In this document: piece by piece, positions 7,824 to 16,541 of the stretch | How the letters are laid out: each line of letters opens with the position of its first letter | How positions within the stretch are numbered: position 1 is the stretch's first letter | Source of the DNA: Bog-756 sp963727955 | GTDB lineage: Bacteria; Actinomycetota; Acidimicrobiia; Acidimicrobiales; RAAP-2 | Length of the DNA: 64,000 nt | Reading direction: 5' to 3' | NCBI GenBank assembly: GCA_963727955.1 | Contig: CAVSII010000012.1 | Location: 1 to 64,000, forward strand | The notes under the pieces: model-generated | The model's database searches: none | Seen by the model: the letters and a program-made list of their open reading frames with translations, nothing else | Told to the model about the DNA's origin: nothing | Program-made: the position numbers and the translations under genes

Positions 7824-9062
7824 GCAGGGACGAGAAGGCAGTTCTCCACTGCAACGGTCGTCATCGCATTGGGACTGTCCAGTGCGTTCGCAGTGTCGCC
7901 CCCGGTAGGTGCGGTGGACAGCCCAGTTGGAGCTGTCGGGGCCTCGGCCGCCACGCCGGGCTGGGAGACGGCGGAGGGATGGGCTCGGAGCGTCAGCGCC
8001 GACTCACCGACCGACGCATGGATGGTCCAGTACTGCAACGGGGTCAAAACATGCAAGGACAACGTCGTCACCTCCAGCCTGATGCACTGGGACGGCACAT
8101 CGTGGTCCAGCACCACCTCCTTGTACGGCTGGGATTTCAACAGCGTGATCGCTGAGTCGCCAGGCGAGGCCTGGGCTGCAGGCGACAACGAGTTCGCTCC
8201 CGCCGGTGCCACAGCCATCGTTCTTCACTGGGATGGTGCACACTGGACGAACGCTGCCCTAGCGGGGGCTGTGGTCGACAGCAACCTGTCAGCCCTGAGC
8301 GCGGATTCGCCGACGGACGCCTGGGCCGTCGGCTACCACGACACGGCCGACGGGAGGGCAGAAACGCTTATTCTGCACGGGAACGGCACTACCTGGTCGC
8401 AGGTTCCGAGCCCCAGCCCGGGCTCAGACTCATACTTACTCACCTCGGTAAGCGCCGTCTCCAGCACAGACGCCTGGGCCGTCGGCTACTCCATAGATCC
8501 GACAGGAGCCACTAACGCCTTCATCGTTCACTGGAACGGGTCCAACTGGCTGCAATTCGCCAGCCCCACCTCGCCGTCGGCCGACTGCGTTCTCAACGCG
8601 GTGAGCGCCACCACGGGCGGGGCATGGGCCGTGGGCACCACCGGGAAGGGTGATCCTTCCTACGCCCCGTTGGTTCTGCGCCTGAACGGAGGGAAATGGT
8701 CGGAGGTAAACAGCCCCGATCCCGGAGGAACCGTCACCCTGCTCAACGCCGTCAGCGCTGTGAATCCAGCTGACGCCTGGATCGTCGGCGATTACTGCAC
8801 GAACGACAACTGCGGAGGGAATAGTTGCACCGGGAGTGATTGCGGAACCGAATACGGTCTCATCGAGCACTGGAACGGTCACGTGTGGGCAGAGGTGAAG
8901 GCGCCTGACCCGAGCACGTCGTCGTACAACGAGCTTTTCGCCCTGACCACCGACGGCGCATCCGATGCCTGGGCCGTCGGCCTCGACCAAGGGACACGAG
9001 GAAACAAGACACTTACCCTGCGCTGGAATGGAAAGCGCTGGTCGAACTTCTGGCCGGGTTGA
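7821..9062 (+). CDS. Exported beta-propeller-like repeat protein
   Basis: A 413-residue protein. The N-terminus MAGTRRQFSTATVVIALGL is a signal peptide, with likely cleavage after the AVSPPVGA region. The rest is about seven repeats of 45-60 residues with the core S-x-DAWAVG...LHWDG/HWNG-x-x-W, as in Kelch/WD-like propellers. There is a Cys cluster in one blade (DYCTNDNCGGNSCTGSDCG), probably disulphides, supporting an extracellular site. No membrane anchor or catalytic motif is visible. Function unknown; binding of a carbohydrate or protein is the usual role of such folds. Confidence 0.7.
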   Translation: MAGTRRQFSTATVVIALGLSSAFAVSPPVGAVDSPVGAVGASAATPGWETAEGWARSVSADSPTDAWMVQYCNGVKTCKDNVVTSSLMHWDGTSWSSTTSLYGWDFNSVIAESPGEAWAAGDNEFAPAGATAIVLHWDGAHWTNAALAGAVVDSNLSALSADSPTDAWAVGYHDTADGRAETLILHGNGTTWSQVPSPSPGSDSYLLTSVSAVSSTDAWAVGYSIDPTGATNAFIVHWNGSNWLQFASPTSPSADCVLNAVSATTGGAWAVGTTGKGDPSYAPLVLRLNGGKWSEVNSPDPGGTVTLLNAVSAVNPADAWIVGDYCTNDNCGGNSCTGSDCGTEYGLIEHWNGHVWAEVKAPDPSTSSYNELFALTTDGASDAWAVGLDQGTRGNKTLTLRWNGKRWSNFWPG

Positions 9063-9340
9063 GTTCACACGTAGACGCCCTGCGCTCGGGAATACCTGGG
9101 AGCGAAGGCAAGTCCACGAACGACGCAATCAGGGACACGTTCCGGACGGCCCACCTCTGGCATAAGTGCCTTGGCACATGCAACTTCCGCGAGCACGGAC
9201 GTCGTTAAGCCACTGGATCCCGCTGAGATCCCCAGAGCCACAAGGGCCGATCATCGGTCCGGGCTTGCGGGGAAGGCGGATGGGAGTCAAGCCCTTCGAA
9301 CTCATCCACAATGAGTCCGACGGCTCTTCCGGCTGATCAG
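9063..9340. other. Non-coding stretch before the IS21 remnant
   Basis: 278 bases with no supportable gene, no clear hairpin terminator and no repeats that I can see. Confidence 0.4.
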
Positions 9341-9787
9341 TGTCGTTTGCCAGTCACATGGGACCAGTTGATCGCTGGTTTTGCCAGTGACATGGGACCA
9401 CCCTCTTTGCCAGTTATGGGACCACCCTGAGGATCCACCGACGCCGGCCGAAAAGACATTCGGCTGGGCCTTTCAAGCCGCTGGCGAGGAGGCCCCATGG
9501 CGTTTCGGGAGGTATCGGTGGTCCAGATCAAAGAAGCACTGCGGCGCTGGCTGAAAGATGAGGGAGAGCGCCCCATCGCCCACGGCGTCGGCGTGGATCG
9601 AAAGACGGTCAGGCGTTATATCGCCGCTGCCATCGATCTCGGAGTTGACCGCTCCGGCGGCGAGGAGCAGCTGAGTGAAGAGCTGATCGGCCAGGTGGTC
9701 GAGCGGGTCCGCCCCCACCGCCCCGACGGCCATGGTGAGGCCTGGCGCAAGTTGCTGGCCGAAGAAGAGCACATTAAGGAGTGGCTG
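9341..9787 (+). mobile_element. Truncated IS21-family element (left end and 5' part of istA)
   Basis: The left end starts TGTCGTTTGCCAG and has three spaced copies of a repeat: TTGCCAGTCACATGGGACCA (9347-9366), TTGCCAGTGACATGGGACCA (9381-9400) and TTGCCAGTTATGGGACCA (9407-9424). Multiple terminal repeats of this kind are transposase-binding sites at IS21 ends. The element stops inside istA, about codon 97, where it runs into the tail of an ABC ATPase gene. istB and the right end are missing, so it cannot transpose alone. Confidence 0.8.
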
Positions 9788-9799
9788 CAGGCGTCGTGA
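9497..9799 (+). pseudogene. istA: IstA transposase fragment (N-terminal ~97 codons)
   Basis: The peptide starts MAFREVSVVQIKEALRRWL and has the HTH GVGVDRKTVRRYIAAAIDLG of IstA; it breaks off at EEEHIKEWL, where a full protein would continue for about 400 more residues to the DDE core. The last few codons and the stop belong to the fused downstream DNA. It keeps only the DNA-binding domain, so any product could at most bind the three terminal repeats upstream. Confidence 0.85.
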
Positions 9800-9897
9800 T
9801 CTTCGAGATGACCTCCAAGCACTTTGACCTTGAGGAGTACTTCCTCGAGCTCACCACCCCAACCACAGAGCCAATCACCCAAGGAGCCCTACGATGA
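9781..9897 (+). pseudogene. C-terminal remnant of an ABC transporter ATPase
   Basis: In the frame ending TGA at 9895-9897 the peptide is AAGVVIFEMTSKHFDLEEYF then LELT, the typical C-terminal end of ABC-2 type ATPases (E-M-T-x-x-x-x-x-L-E-x-x-F-L-x-L-T). The nucleotide-binding core is gone, replaced by the IS21 fragment. Its stop overlaps the ATG of the permease gene (ATGA), so this was once a coupled ATPase-permease pair. Confidence 0.75.
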
Positions 9898-10655
9898 ACA
9901 ACCTCATTCATGCCGAGCTGTTGAAGTTGCGCACAACTCGGATGATCTATGGCTTGGCATTCGCCGCGCTGGCCTTCGCCTCCATTACCGTGATCGGGGC
10001 TATAACCAGCGCCGGGAAAGCGAGTGGCGGTCCGGCGCTGAGCACAGGCGGAGGCATCAGCCACGTGATGTCAGCCGGATCATCTGACGGCATCATCGTC
10101 CTAGTCATCAGAATCTTGATAATGGCCGGGGAGCTTTACCACAGCACGGCGACCTCAGCATTTCTCGTGTCTCCCGAGCGTGAAAAGGTGGTGGGCGCCA
10201 AGATCGTCGCTGCCGCCCTCGTCGGAGCCGGAATCGCCATAGCCTCGGCCGTCCTCACGTTGGCCATCTCCATCCCATGGCTGGCGACCGAACATATCCA
10301 TCTTCAGTTCGTCAGCCACAGCGTCGGAGTGGTTCTGCTTGGCGGCATCGCCGCCACGACGATCTACGGAGCTGTCGGAGTGGGTGTGGGATCGTTGATC
10401 CGCAATCAGACGGCAACTGTGGTCGTCGCCCTGGCCTGGTTCGTGGTCGCCGAAAACCTCCTGGTCGGTTTCGCTCCCGAGGTCGGCAGGTGGATCCCCG
10501 GTGGCGCGGCTGGTTCTCTCCGAACAGTCTCCGGCCTCGATGGCGTTAGCAATGGCCTTCTGCCTATGTGGGCCGGTGGGTTGCTCTTTGTCTGCTACGG
10601 ACTGGTCTTCGCTGCCGGTGCCGCCCGGTTCACAATGAGACGGGACGTCGCTTAG
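9894..10655 (+). CDS. ABC-2 type transporter permease (its ATPase gene is lost)
   Basis: A 253-residue integral membrane protein with six predicted helices. It begins MNNLIHAELLKLRTTRMIYG, the usual ABC-2 permease start, and ends with FTMRRDVA. A conserved ABC-2 feature is the loop TSAFLVSPEREKVVGAKI. Substrate unknown. The start overlaps the stop of the ATPase remnant by four bases, showing former translational coupling. With the ATPase deleted it is either an orphan or served by another ATPase elsewhere. A strong hairpin follows. Confidence 0.85.
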   Translation: MNNLIHAELLKLRTTRMIYGLAFAALAFASITVIGAITSAGKASGGPALSTGGGISHVMSAGSSDGIIVLVIRILIMAGELYHSTATSAFLVSPEREKVVGAKIVAAALVGAGIAIASAVLTLAISIPWLATEHIHLQFVSHSVGVVLLGGIAATTIYGAVGVGVGSLIRNQTATVVVALAWFVVAENLLVGFAPEVGRWIPGGAAGSLRTVSGLDGVSNGLLPMWAGGLLFVCYGLVFAAGAARFTMRRDVA

Positions 10656-10699
10656 GGCGGCCGCTTTGCAGCGAAGGTCCTGTCTTGCGTCGACGATTG

Positions 10700-10737
10700 C
10701 TCGGCCACCTCATCCGAATGCCGGTGAGGTGGCCGAG
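10700..10737 (+). terminator. Hairpin terminator after the ABC permease
   Basis: Perfect 13-bp stem CTCGGCCACCTCA / TGAGGTGGCCGAG with a 12-nt loop, 45 bp after the permease stop. The following bases are not U-rich, as is common in GC-rich actinobacteria. Confidence 0.65.
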
Positions 10738-10934
10738 TCCGTTGTCAGTGCCGAGTCTTATCCAGCAAAAGTGGTATCCCACTTTGAGGGTGTAATAATC
10801 AAGTGAGGCATGCCTCCGATGTGCCTGGGCAGTTCGCGGAGCGCGAGCACCGATCGCTTCTTAGCGAAAAATATCGACCCTCAGCCGGTGTTCCGGGACC
10901 CCAGCGACACCGGACAACTCAGTCTCCTCTTGCT

Positions 10935-11573
10935 CTAGACGGTCTCCGCCCGCTGGCGCACCAAGGCCATTCCATCCCCTTGCAACTCGTCGAGGCCAGC
11001 GACCCTCCCGCTCATGGCAAGGACGAATGCCTCGATAGGTCCATTGACCTCCTTGCCCTCGCCGGACGACCAATCAGCATCGGTCGCCATCACTCGAAGA
11101 CCAGCGAAGAGCTTTTGGCCGACAAAGAAACGGCTGGACAGGAGATCCGAGGCCACCAGAACCACCCGGCTCCCGGGGATTGAGTGGCCTCGATGCAGCG
11201 GCCGCCTGATGTCGAGCGAGTGGATGATGATGCCTTCGAGCATCGACATCGACGAGAGCCCAGGAAGGTGGGTACGTGTAGGCACCACAGTCCGGAAGGC
11301 ATCGATCAGTTCCTGCTCTGTCGAGCTGCCTCTGCGACAAGCGTCGGTGGCAATGAACTTGTTGATTCGGAGCCCTGATCCGACCGTGCCCACAATCAGC
11401 TTCGGGATTGACATCGTGGTCTCGCTGATCAAGTGACCAACCACGTCACGGACCCGCCACTCGGCGCACAGGGATTGCATATTCCACTCAAACGGGGTGA
11501 GCGTCTCAAGCAGCCCAAGCAAGGACTCGCGCTCATCGTGGACATCGATCCACACGTCGGTGACGACTGACAT
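10935..11573 (-). CDS. Mycothiol-dependent maleylpyruvate isomerase-family (DinB-like) protein
   Basis: A 212-residue DinB-superfamily protein: N-terminal four-helix bundle with DERESLLGLLETLTPFEWN, the signature LCAEWRVRDVVGHL (normally W-x-V-x-D-V-x-x-H-L, the His being a metal ligand), and a second metal-binding H in IIIHSLDIRRPL. The family uses mycothiol as cofactor for isomerase or transferase reactions, or has no known substrate. The start is supported by GGAGG six bases before ATG. It is a single transcription unit. Confidence 0.82.
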   Translation of the reverse strand: MSVVTDVWIDVHDERESLLGLLETLTPFEWNMQSLCAEWRVRDVVGHLISETTMSIPKLIVGTVGSGLRINKFIATDACRRGSSTEQELIDAFRTVVPTRTHLPGLSSMSMLEGIIIHSLDIRRPLHRGHSIPGSRVVLVASDLLSSRFFVGQKLFAGLRVMATDADWSSGEGKEVNGPIEAFVLAMSGRVAGLDELQGDGMALVRQRAETV

Positions 11574-11730
11574 CTGGTACCTCCGGGGGAGCGGACAGGG
11601 ACTTTTCCGCTGTCCTGGTCTAACACGTGGACTTGAGAAACCTTTGGTGCTGGTGAACTACCGGGGCATGCGCGCTGCGCGCGGGATCGACGGAACGGCG
11701 GCAGTCCCGCCTGCGGGACCCCTGCGAGGC

Positions 11731-12390
11731 TTAGGTGGGCGTGGCTCCCGGTACGAGCCCGGTCTGGTATGCGAGCACGACGACTTGGACGCGGTCGCGG
11801 AGGCCGAGTTTCTGGAGAATGTGCGTGACGTGGGTCTTGACGGTCGTTTCGCTGATGTAGATCTCCGCGCCGATCTCTGCGTTGGACAGGCCGCGGGCGA
11901 TGAGCCGGAGGATGTCTTGCTCGCGTGCGGTGAGCTCGTCGAGTTCTTTCGGCGGCTCGTGGCGGGGGATGCGGGTGAATTGGTTGATCACGCGTTTGGT
12001 GATCGCGGGTGAGAGGAGCGCGTCTCCAGCGGCGACGATGCGGACCGCCTCGATCAGCTGTTCGGGTGGGTCGTCTTTGAGCACGAATCCACTCGCACCG
12101 GCGCTGAGTGCTTCGTAGATGTATTCGTCGAGTCCGAAGGTGGTGAGGATCAGGATCCGTGCAGTGTTGTCAGTGGCAAGGATCCGGCGGGTGGCCTGGA
12201 GCCCGTCGAGCTCTGGCATGCGAATGTCCATCAGAATCACGGTCGGGTCAAACCGCTCGGCCATGGCCACCGCTTCCAGTCCGTTGCTTGCTTCGGCGAC
12301 GACTTCCATGTCTTGTTCGCCGGCGAGCAGCATTCTGAAGCCGGCGCGGACCATGGACTGGTCGTCGGCGATGAGGACTCGGATCGTCAT
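11731..12390 (-). CDS. NarL/LuxR-family response regulator
   Basis: A 219-residue two-domain regulator. The receiver domain starts MTIRVLIADDQSMVRAGFRM with the acidic pocket DD, phosphoacceptor Asp in VILMDIRMPELDG, and Lys in GFVLKDDPPEQL. The C-terminal LuxR-type HTH is LTAREQDILRLIARGLSNAE followed by YISETTVKTHVTHILQKLGL. Its ATG overlaps the kinase stop by four bases (ATGA), so kinase and regulator are co-translated. The nearest likely target is the divergent membrane hydrolase gene at 13684. Confidence 0.93.
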   Translation of the reverse strand: MTIRVLIADDQSMVRAGFRMLLAGEQDMEVVAEASNGLEAVAMAERFDPTVILMDIRMPELDGLQATRRILATDNTARILILTTFGLDEYIYEALSAGASGFVLKDDPPEQLIEAVRIVAAGDALLSPAITKRVINQFTRIPRHEPPKELDELTAREQDILRLIARGLSNAEIGAEIYISETTVKTHVTHILQKLGLRDRVQVVVLAYQTGLVPGATPT

Positions 12391-13553
12391 GGCCGGCCTG
12401 GGGTGAGTGGGAGGCGGGTGCTGAGAGTGAACCCGCCGCCGTTTGTCGTACCTGCAGTCATCTCGCCACCGTAGAGTCTGACGCGCTCGCGGATGCCGAT
12501 CAGTCCGTGGCCGTAGCCGTCGCTCGGCGTCGCGCCGGTGCCGTCGTCGCACACTTCGATCCCTACCTCGTCCGACGCATACCGGACGGTGACCTCCGCG
12601 TGGCTGGCGCGGGCGTGCTTGAGCGCGTTGGTGAGACCCTCCTGAACAATCCGATAGGCGGAGAGGTCGATCCCTGGCGGGAGCGGGAAACGCTCCCCGG
12701 CGAGGTGCAGCTCGACGGGCAGCCCGGCGCGGCCGATCTCCTTGATCAACGAGTCGAGGCCGTCAAGGCCGGGCTGAGGCGCGAGCTCTAGGCCGTCACC
12801 GTCACTGCGCATCACACTGAGCAGTCGGCGCATCTCCGCCAGCGCGCCGCGCCCGGCCTGCTCGACACCCCTGAGGGCATCGCGATCCTCGGCCATCGCG
12901 TCGGGGAGATGGTGCCTGACAGCGCCGACTTGCAGCACCATCACGCTGACGGCGTGCGCGACGATGTCGTGCAGCTCGCGCGCGATCCGCGCCCGCTCCT
13001 CGGCCACGGCGACGCGCGTCGCTGCATCCCGCTCCTGCTCGGCCTGTGTCGCATGTGACTCCGCCACCTCTGCCTGCTCGGCCCGCGCCCGGACGGCAAG
13101 GCCTGCAACCCAGGCGACGGCGAAGTCGACGGGAATGAAGACGAGCTGGTTGACCGAGTGTCCGGGGATGTTGTAGATGAGAGTCGCCGCAGCGCCGACC
13201 ACGATGGCCAGTCCGAGGCCGGCCCGCCGGACGTCCCGAAGGTTCCCGAGCAGGAATGCGGCCACCAGCCCCATCAGGAAGAGGGACTCGGGGTACGGGA
13301 TCAGCAGCGGGTCGACGAACGAGATTCCCGCGGCCAAAAGCCAGTACGCCGCCGGTCCGGCGAACGGAAACCATCGCCGCGCGAAAAGGGGTAGCACCAG
13401 GATGGCGAGCGCGGGAAGGCAGAACCACAGCGTCGTTGTCGGAGCTCCGGACGAGCCGCTTCCGAGCACCACGTCAAGGATGGCCACGATCGCCAGCAGC
13501 GCGATCAGCAGGTCGAACCAGTAGGTGCGGGCGAGATGTTCGATTCGGCTCAC
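12387..13553 (-). CDS. Sensor histidine kinase (HisKA_3 / NarX-like)
   Basis: A 388-residue membrane kinase. Residues about 12-150 contain five or six membrane helices with little extracellular sequence, so it probably senses something in or at the membrane. A coiled linker (AEQAEVAESHATQAEQERDA) leads to the HisKA_3 box ERARIARELHDIVAHAVSVM with the phospho-His in ELHD, and the ATPase domain has DDGTGATPSDGYGHGLIGIR (G boxes). The GTG start fits a leaderless promoter. Divergent from the S33-type hydrolase, which it may control. Confidence 0.92.
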   Translation of the reverse strand: MSRIEHLARTYWFDLLIALLAIVAILDVVLGSGSSGAPTTTLWFCLPALAILVLPLFARRWFPFAGPAAYWLLAAGISFVDPLLIPYPESLFLMGLVAAFLLGNLRDVRRAGLGLAIVVGAAATLIYNIPGHSVNQLVFIPVDFAVAWVAGLAVRARAEQAEVAESHATQAEQERDAATRVAVAEERARIARELHDIVAHAVSVMVLQVGAVRHHLPDAMAEDRDALRGVEQAGRGALAEMRRLLSVMRSDGDGLELAPQPGLDGLDSLIKEIGRAGLPVELHLAGERFPLPPGIDLSAYRIVQEGLTNALKHARASHAEVTVRYASDEVGIEVCDDGTGATPSDGYGHGLIGIRERVRLYGGEMTAGTTNGGGFTLSTRLPLTPGRP

Positions 13554-13565
13554 GCACTGAACGTA
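13551..13565 (-). promoter_or_regulatory. Leaderless promoter of the histidine kinase: TACGTT, 6 bp, GTG
   Basis: On the minus strand TACGTT is followed by CAGTGC and the GTG start; no ribosome-binding site precedes the gene. Confidence 0.5.
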
Positions 13566-13671
13566 CTCCGCCCCCTTTGTCCCCGCCTCCTACCCAAGTA
13601 GGAGTCGAAATCGTCGGATGGTAGGAGCCGCAATCCGGCCTCCGGCCGATGCCGATCTCGCGATCGCACCT

Positions 13672-13686
13672 TAGGTTCGCTACATG
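13672..13686 (+). promoter_or_regulatory. Leaderless promoter of the S33-type hydrolase: TAGGTT, 6 bp, ATG
   Basis: TAGGTT (13672-13677), CGCTAC, ATG (13684). A second in-frame ATG at 13717 has a good AAAGGAAG six bases ahead, so the message may have both a leaderless and an internal start. Confidence 0.5.
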
Positions 13687-15861
13687 GCACGACGAGGGTC
13701 GACGAAAGGAAGAACAATGATCGAGGAAAACCGCCCGACCAATCGGTACGGCGAGACCGTGGCCGTCGACCAACCAGAACCGCTGGTCCAAGGACCACGG
13801 ACATTCACCTGGGCACGAATCGTTGCCCTGCTGATGACCATCGTCCTATTAACTGGACTTATCTACCTGCGATTCTCGTCCAGCTCGGCAGCAATTTCAG
13901 TCCCGCAGGGGGCGCACGCCGGCCAGCTGGCCATGCACCCGTGCACCTACGCGACCGAGCAGGGTGCGATGCCCGCGGACTGCGGCACGTTGGTGGTGCC
14001 CGAGAACCGGGCGGACCCCCGGTCGCGCCTGATCGCGCTGCCGGTGACCCGGGTCATGGCTCGCTCATCCCACCCGTTGGCGCCAATCTTCCATCTCAAC
14101 GGCGGCCCGGGCATAACCAACATGACGTTCCCCCAAGCGAGCCGCCTGGCCGCAGAGCACGATGTCGTCATGGTCGGCTACCGCGGCGTCGACGGCTCTT
14201 CGGTGCTGAACTGTCCCGAGGTGACGGCGGCGCTGGAGAACTCGGCTGACTACCTCGGCAAAGCGTCGCTGAGCGCGTACTCCCAGGCCTTCGCCTCGTG
14301 CGCGCAGCGGCTTGAGCGAAGCGGCGTTGACCTCGCCGGCTATACGCTGGCCGAGCAGGCTGACGACATCGAAGCCGCTCGCGTGGCCCTCGGCTACAAG
14401 CGCATCGACCTGCTCAGCGAGAGCGCCGGGACCCGTCTGGCCATGATCTACCAGTGGCGGTACCCGAACAGTGTCGACCGCTCGGTGATGGTCGGGGTCA
14501 ACCCGCCCGGAAACTACATTTACAGCGGAGCCGAGATCGATCAGGGGATCGAGCGTTACTCGGCGCTGTGCGCCAACCAGCCTGCCTGCCGTGCCCGCAC
14601 CGGCAACCTCGCCGCCAGCGTGAAGCACACGGCGGCACATATGCCGAGCAGTTGGTTATCCCTGCCGATCAAGCCGGGCAACGCCCTGGTCGGGACGTTC
14701 CTCGGGCTCACGGAGGCGAACTCGAACAGCGGTTCGATACTGTCCGGGCCGATGACCCTCGACTCGTGGATCGCCGCCGCCCACGGCGATCCGAGCGGCC
14801 TGTGGCTACTGTCGTGGCTGTCCGGTGTCGTCCTCCCCCAGTCCTTCACCTGGGGCGAGTTGGCAAGCATCGGGATGGCCGACGCGCAGCCCGTCGAGCG
14901 CTACTTCAGCTCCGGCGCCGACCGGGGCTCGATCATCGGCAATCCCCTCGGGGAGTTCTTGTGGGGGGCAGGAGGCATGGCTCACGCCTGGCCGGCCAAC
15001 CCGGGCGAGAACCAGTACACCAGCGTGCAGAACTCAAGCGTCCCGACGCTGCTCATCGGCGGGACGCTCGACTTCGAGACGCCGGCCCAGAACGCCACGA
15101 AGGAGCTGCTGCCGCACCTTTCCAACGGGCATCAGGTCATCCTGTCCGGGCTCGGGCACGTGGACGACTTCGACGCCTACGAGCCGAGCGCCAGTACGCA
15201 GTTGCTGACCACGTTCTACGCCACCGGCCAGGTCGACACGTCCCGCTACACCCCGAACGTGGTCACCTTCGCCACACCGCAATCGCAGGCAGCGATTGCC
15301 AAGGACATCCTCGGGTTTATGATCGGCTTCGCCTTGTTGGCAGTGGTCTGGCTCGTGGTGTTGGCGATCCGGATCCGCCGCCGAGGCGGTACCGGCCGCA
15401 AGACGGGCGCATGGATCCGTTCGGCCGGTCCGATCGTGTTCGGACTCGGCGGATGGTTCCTCGGCGAACTGCTGGTACTGCGGTTCTGGCCGAGCCGGGC
15501 GGTCCCCGACCAGCTGCTGGCAGGGGTCTCGATCGCCGTGCCGATCTGGCTCGGGGTCTACGCCGGCTGGGTCCGCACCGACACGCCGAAGGCGATGCGG
15601 GCCAAGGGCATCGGTGCCGCCGGTGTCGGTGCGATGGTCGGAGCCGCACTCGGTTTCCACGACGTCAGCGGGGTCGTGGCGTTGATCACGACGATCATCG
15701 GTGCGGCGGTCGTGTCGAACCTCGGCCTGCTCGTGCTCGACATCTGGACTGAGCGGGCCGCCTCTCGGGGAGCGGCCGCTCCGGTCGTGGATGTGTCGGA
15801 GGCGGAGCACCTGGAGCCGGAGCACCTGGAGCCGGAGCACCTGGAGCCGGCCCTGCACTGA
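13684..15861 (+). CDS. Membrane-anchored alpha/beta hydrolase (peptidase S33 / tripeptidyl aminopeptidase-like) with C-terminal helices
   Basis: About 725 residues. A cytoplasmic N-terminus, one helix (ARIVALLMTIVLLTGLIYL), then a large extracellular alpha/beta hydrolase domain: oxyanion region FHLNGGPGITNM, YRGVDGSS, nucleophile elbow LLSESAGTRLAM (G/S-x-S-x-G type), and late acid and His in LIGGTLDFETPAQNA and LSGLGHVDDF. This is the S33 exopeptidase/lipase-like pattern. After it come about four more helices (15300-15760) and a tail with three exact EHLEP repeats. The fusion of an S33 domain to a polytopic C-terminus is uncommon. A two-component system is divergent and could regulate it. 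Confidence 0.85.
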   Translation: MARRGSTKGRTMIEENRPTNRYGETVAVDQPEPLVQGPRTFTWARIVALLMTIVLLTGLIYLRFSSSSAAISVPQGAHAGQLAMHPCTYATEQGAMPADCGTLVVPENRADPRSRLIALPVTRVMARSSHPLAPIFHLNGGPGITNMTFPQASRLAAEHDVVMVGYRGVDGSSVLNCPEVTAALENSADYLGKASLSAYSQAFASCAQRLERSGVDLAGYTLAEQADDIEAARVALGYKRIDLLSESAGTRLAMIYQWRYPNSVDRSVMVGVNPPGNYIYSGAEIDQGIERYSALCANQPACRARTGNLAASVKHTAAHMPSSWLSLPIKPGNALVGTFLGLTEANSNSGSILSGPMTLDSWIAAAHGDPSGLWLLSWLSGVVLPQSFTWGELASIGMADAQPVERYFSSGADRGSIIGNPLGEFLWGAGGMAHAWPANPGENQYTSVQNSSVPTLLIGGTLDFETPAQNATKELLPHLSNGHQVILSGLGHVDDFDAYEPSASTQLLTTFYATGQVDTSRYTPNVVTFATPQSQAAIAKDILGFMIGFALLAVVWLVVLAIRIRRRGGTGRKTGAWIRSAGPIVFGLGGWFLGELLVLRFWPSRAVPDQLLAGVSIAVPIWLGVYAGWVRTDTPKAMRAKGIGAAGVGAMVGAALGFHDVSGVVALITTIIGAAVVSNLGLLVLDIWTERAASRGAAAPVVDVSEAEHLEPEHLEPEHLEPALH
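15805..15849 (+). repeat. Three exact 15-bp tandem repeats coding EHLEP
   Basis: GAGCACCTGGAGCCG is repeated three times without change at the 3' end of the hydrolase gene, giving a negatively charged C-terminal tail. Exact identity suggests recent slippage. Confidence 0.9.
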
Positions 15862-15871
15862 TCGCCCGAAC

Positions 15872-15906
15872 CGTGTCGGGGAATCTTTGGAGGATTCCCC
15901 GACACG
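15872..15906 (+). terminator. Hairpin terminator after the hydrolase
   Basis: Perfect 14-bp stem CGTGTCGGGGAATC / GATTCCCCGACACG with a 7-nt loop, ten bases after the stop codon. Confidence 0.75.
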
Positions 15907-16541
15907 CGAACCACAGCCCTCGGGCTCACCCGTAGTGAGTCCGATTCCTGCCCTAGTTCTGCCCTAATGTTTCGGCGTTTTTGCAGGCATGGCCAATTAT
16001 CCGGGTTGTCAGAAGTGCCGTCTCACTTCGATTTTTGCCGTCTGACACCGTATGGCTCGCGGTCTGAGTCGCATTAGCAGTGAGTCCGACTCGGCCGCTC
16101 TCGCACCTATCCGTGCCTGGTCAACGGTACTTTTTCCCATCTACCGACTAGCCAGAATTCCGCCATGTCCTACTCCTGTCCTAATCCCACTGACTGGTTC
16201 GCTGCTGGACGGACCGCAAAGCGGGAGACCGGAATAGGACACAACACCGGCAATCATACGGCGCCGGAAGAACGTCGGAACGAGAACCAAGCGTTTGACG
16301 GTTGTGCGTCGTTGTGGACGGCAAGTAGAACGAAGGTTCCGAGGAGCAGAGGGCGCGGCACGAAAATACGACGCCCGTTGGACGCGCAATCGGCTACCCG
16401 CCGAAACGCGTACGCACCTTCGGGTGACCTGCAATATTAAACATCTTCCTATCAACGACGGCGACATGTCCCTTCGATCCAACAATGACAGCTCGGTTGG
16501 GATCTGTGGGACCTGATCGAGCCGATGGTGGATGCGGCCGC
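15907..16541. other. 635-bp non-coding stretch with a possible IS-end relic
   Basis: No gene can be supported. At 16007-16047 TGTCAGA and TCTGACA form an inverted repeat enclosing two direct copies of TGCCGTCT (16016-16023, 16036-16043), an arrangement like the ends of some insertion sequences. A second weak inverted pair, TGTCCTA and TAGGACA, spans about 16167-16240. Confidence 0.4.

Noticed and set aside
11680..11730. Hairpin GTCCCGC-CT-GCGGGAC as terminator of the response-regulator gene
   Set aside because: Stem of seven with a two-base loop, not followed by T on the coding strand; too weak to list as a feature.
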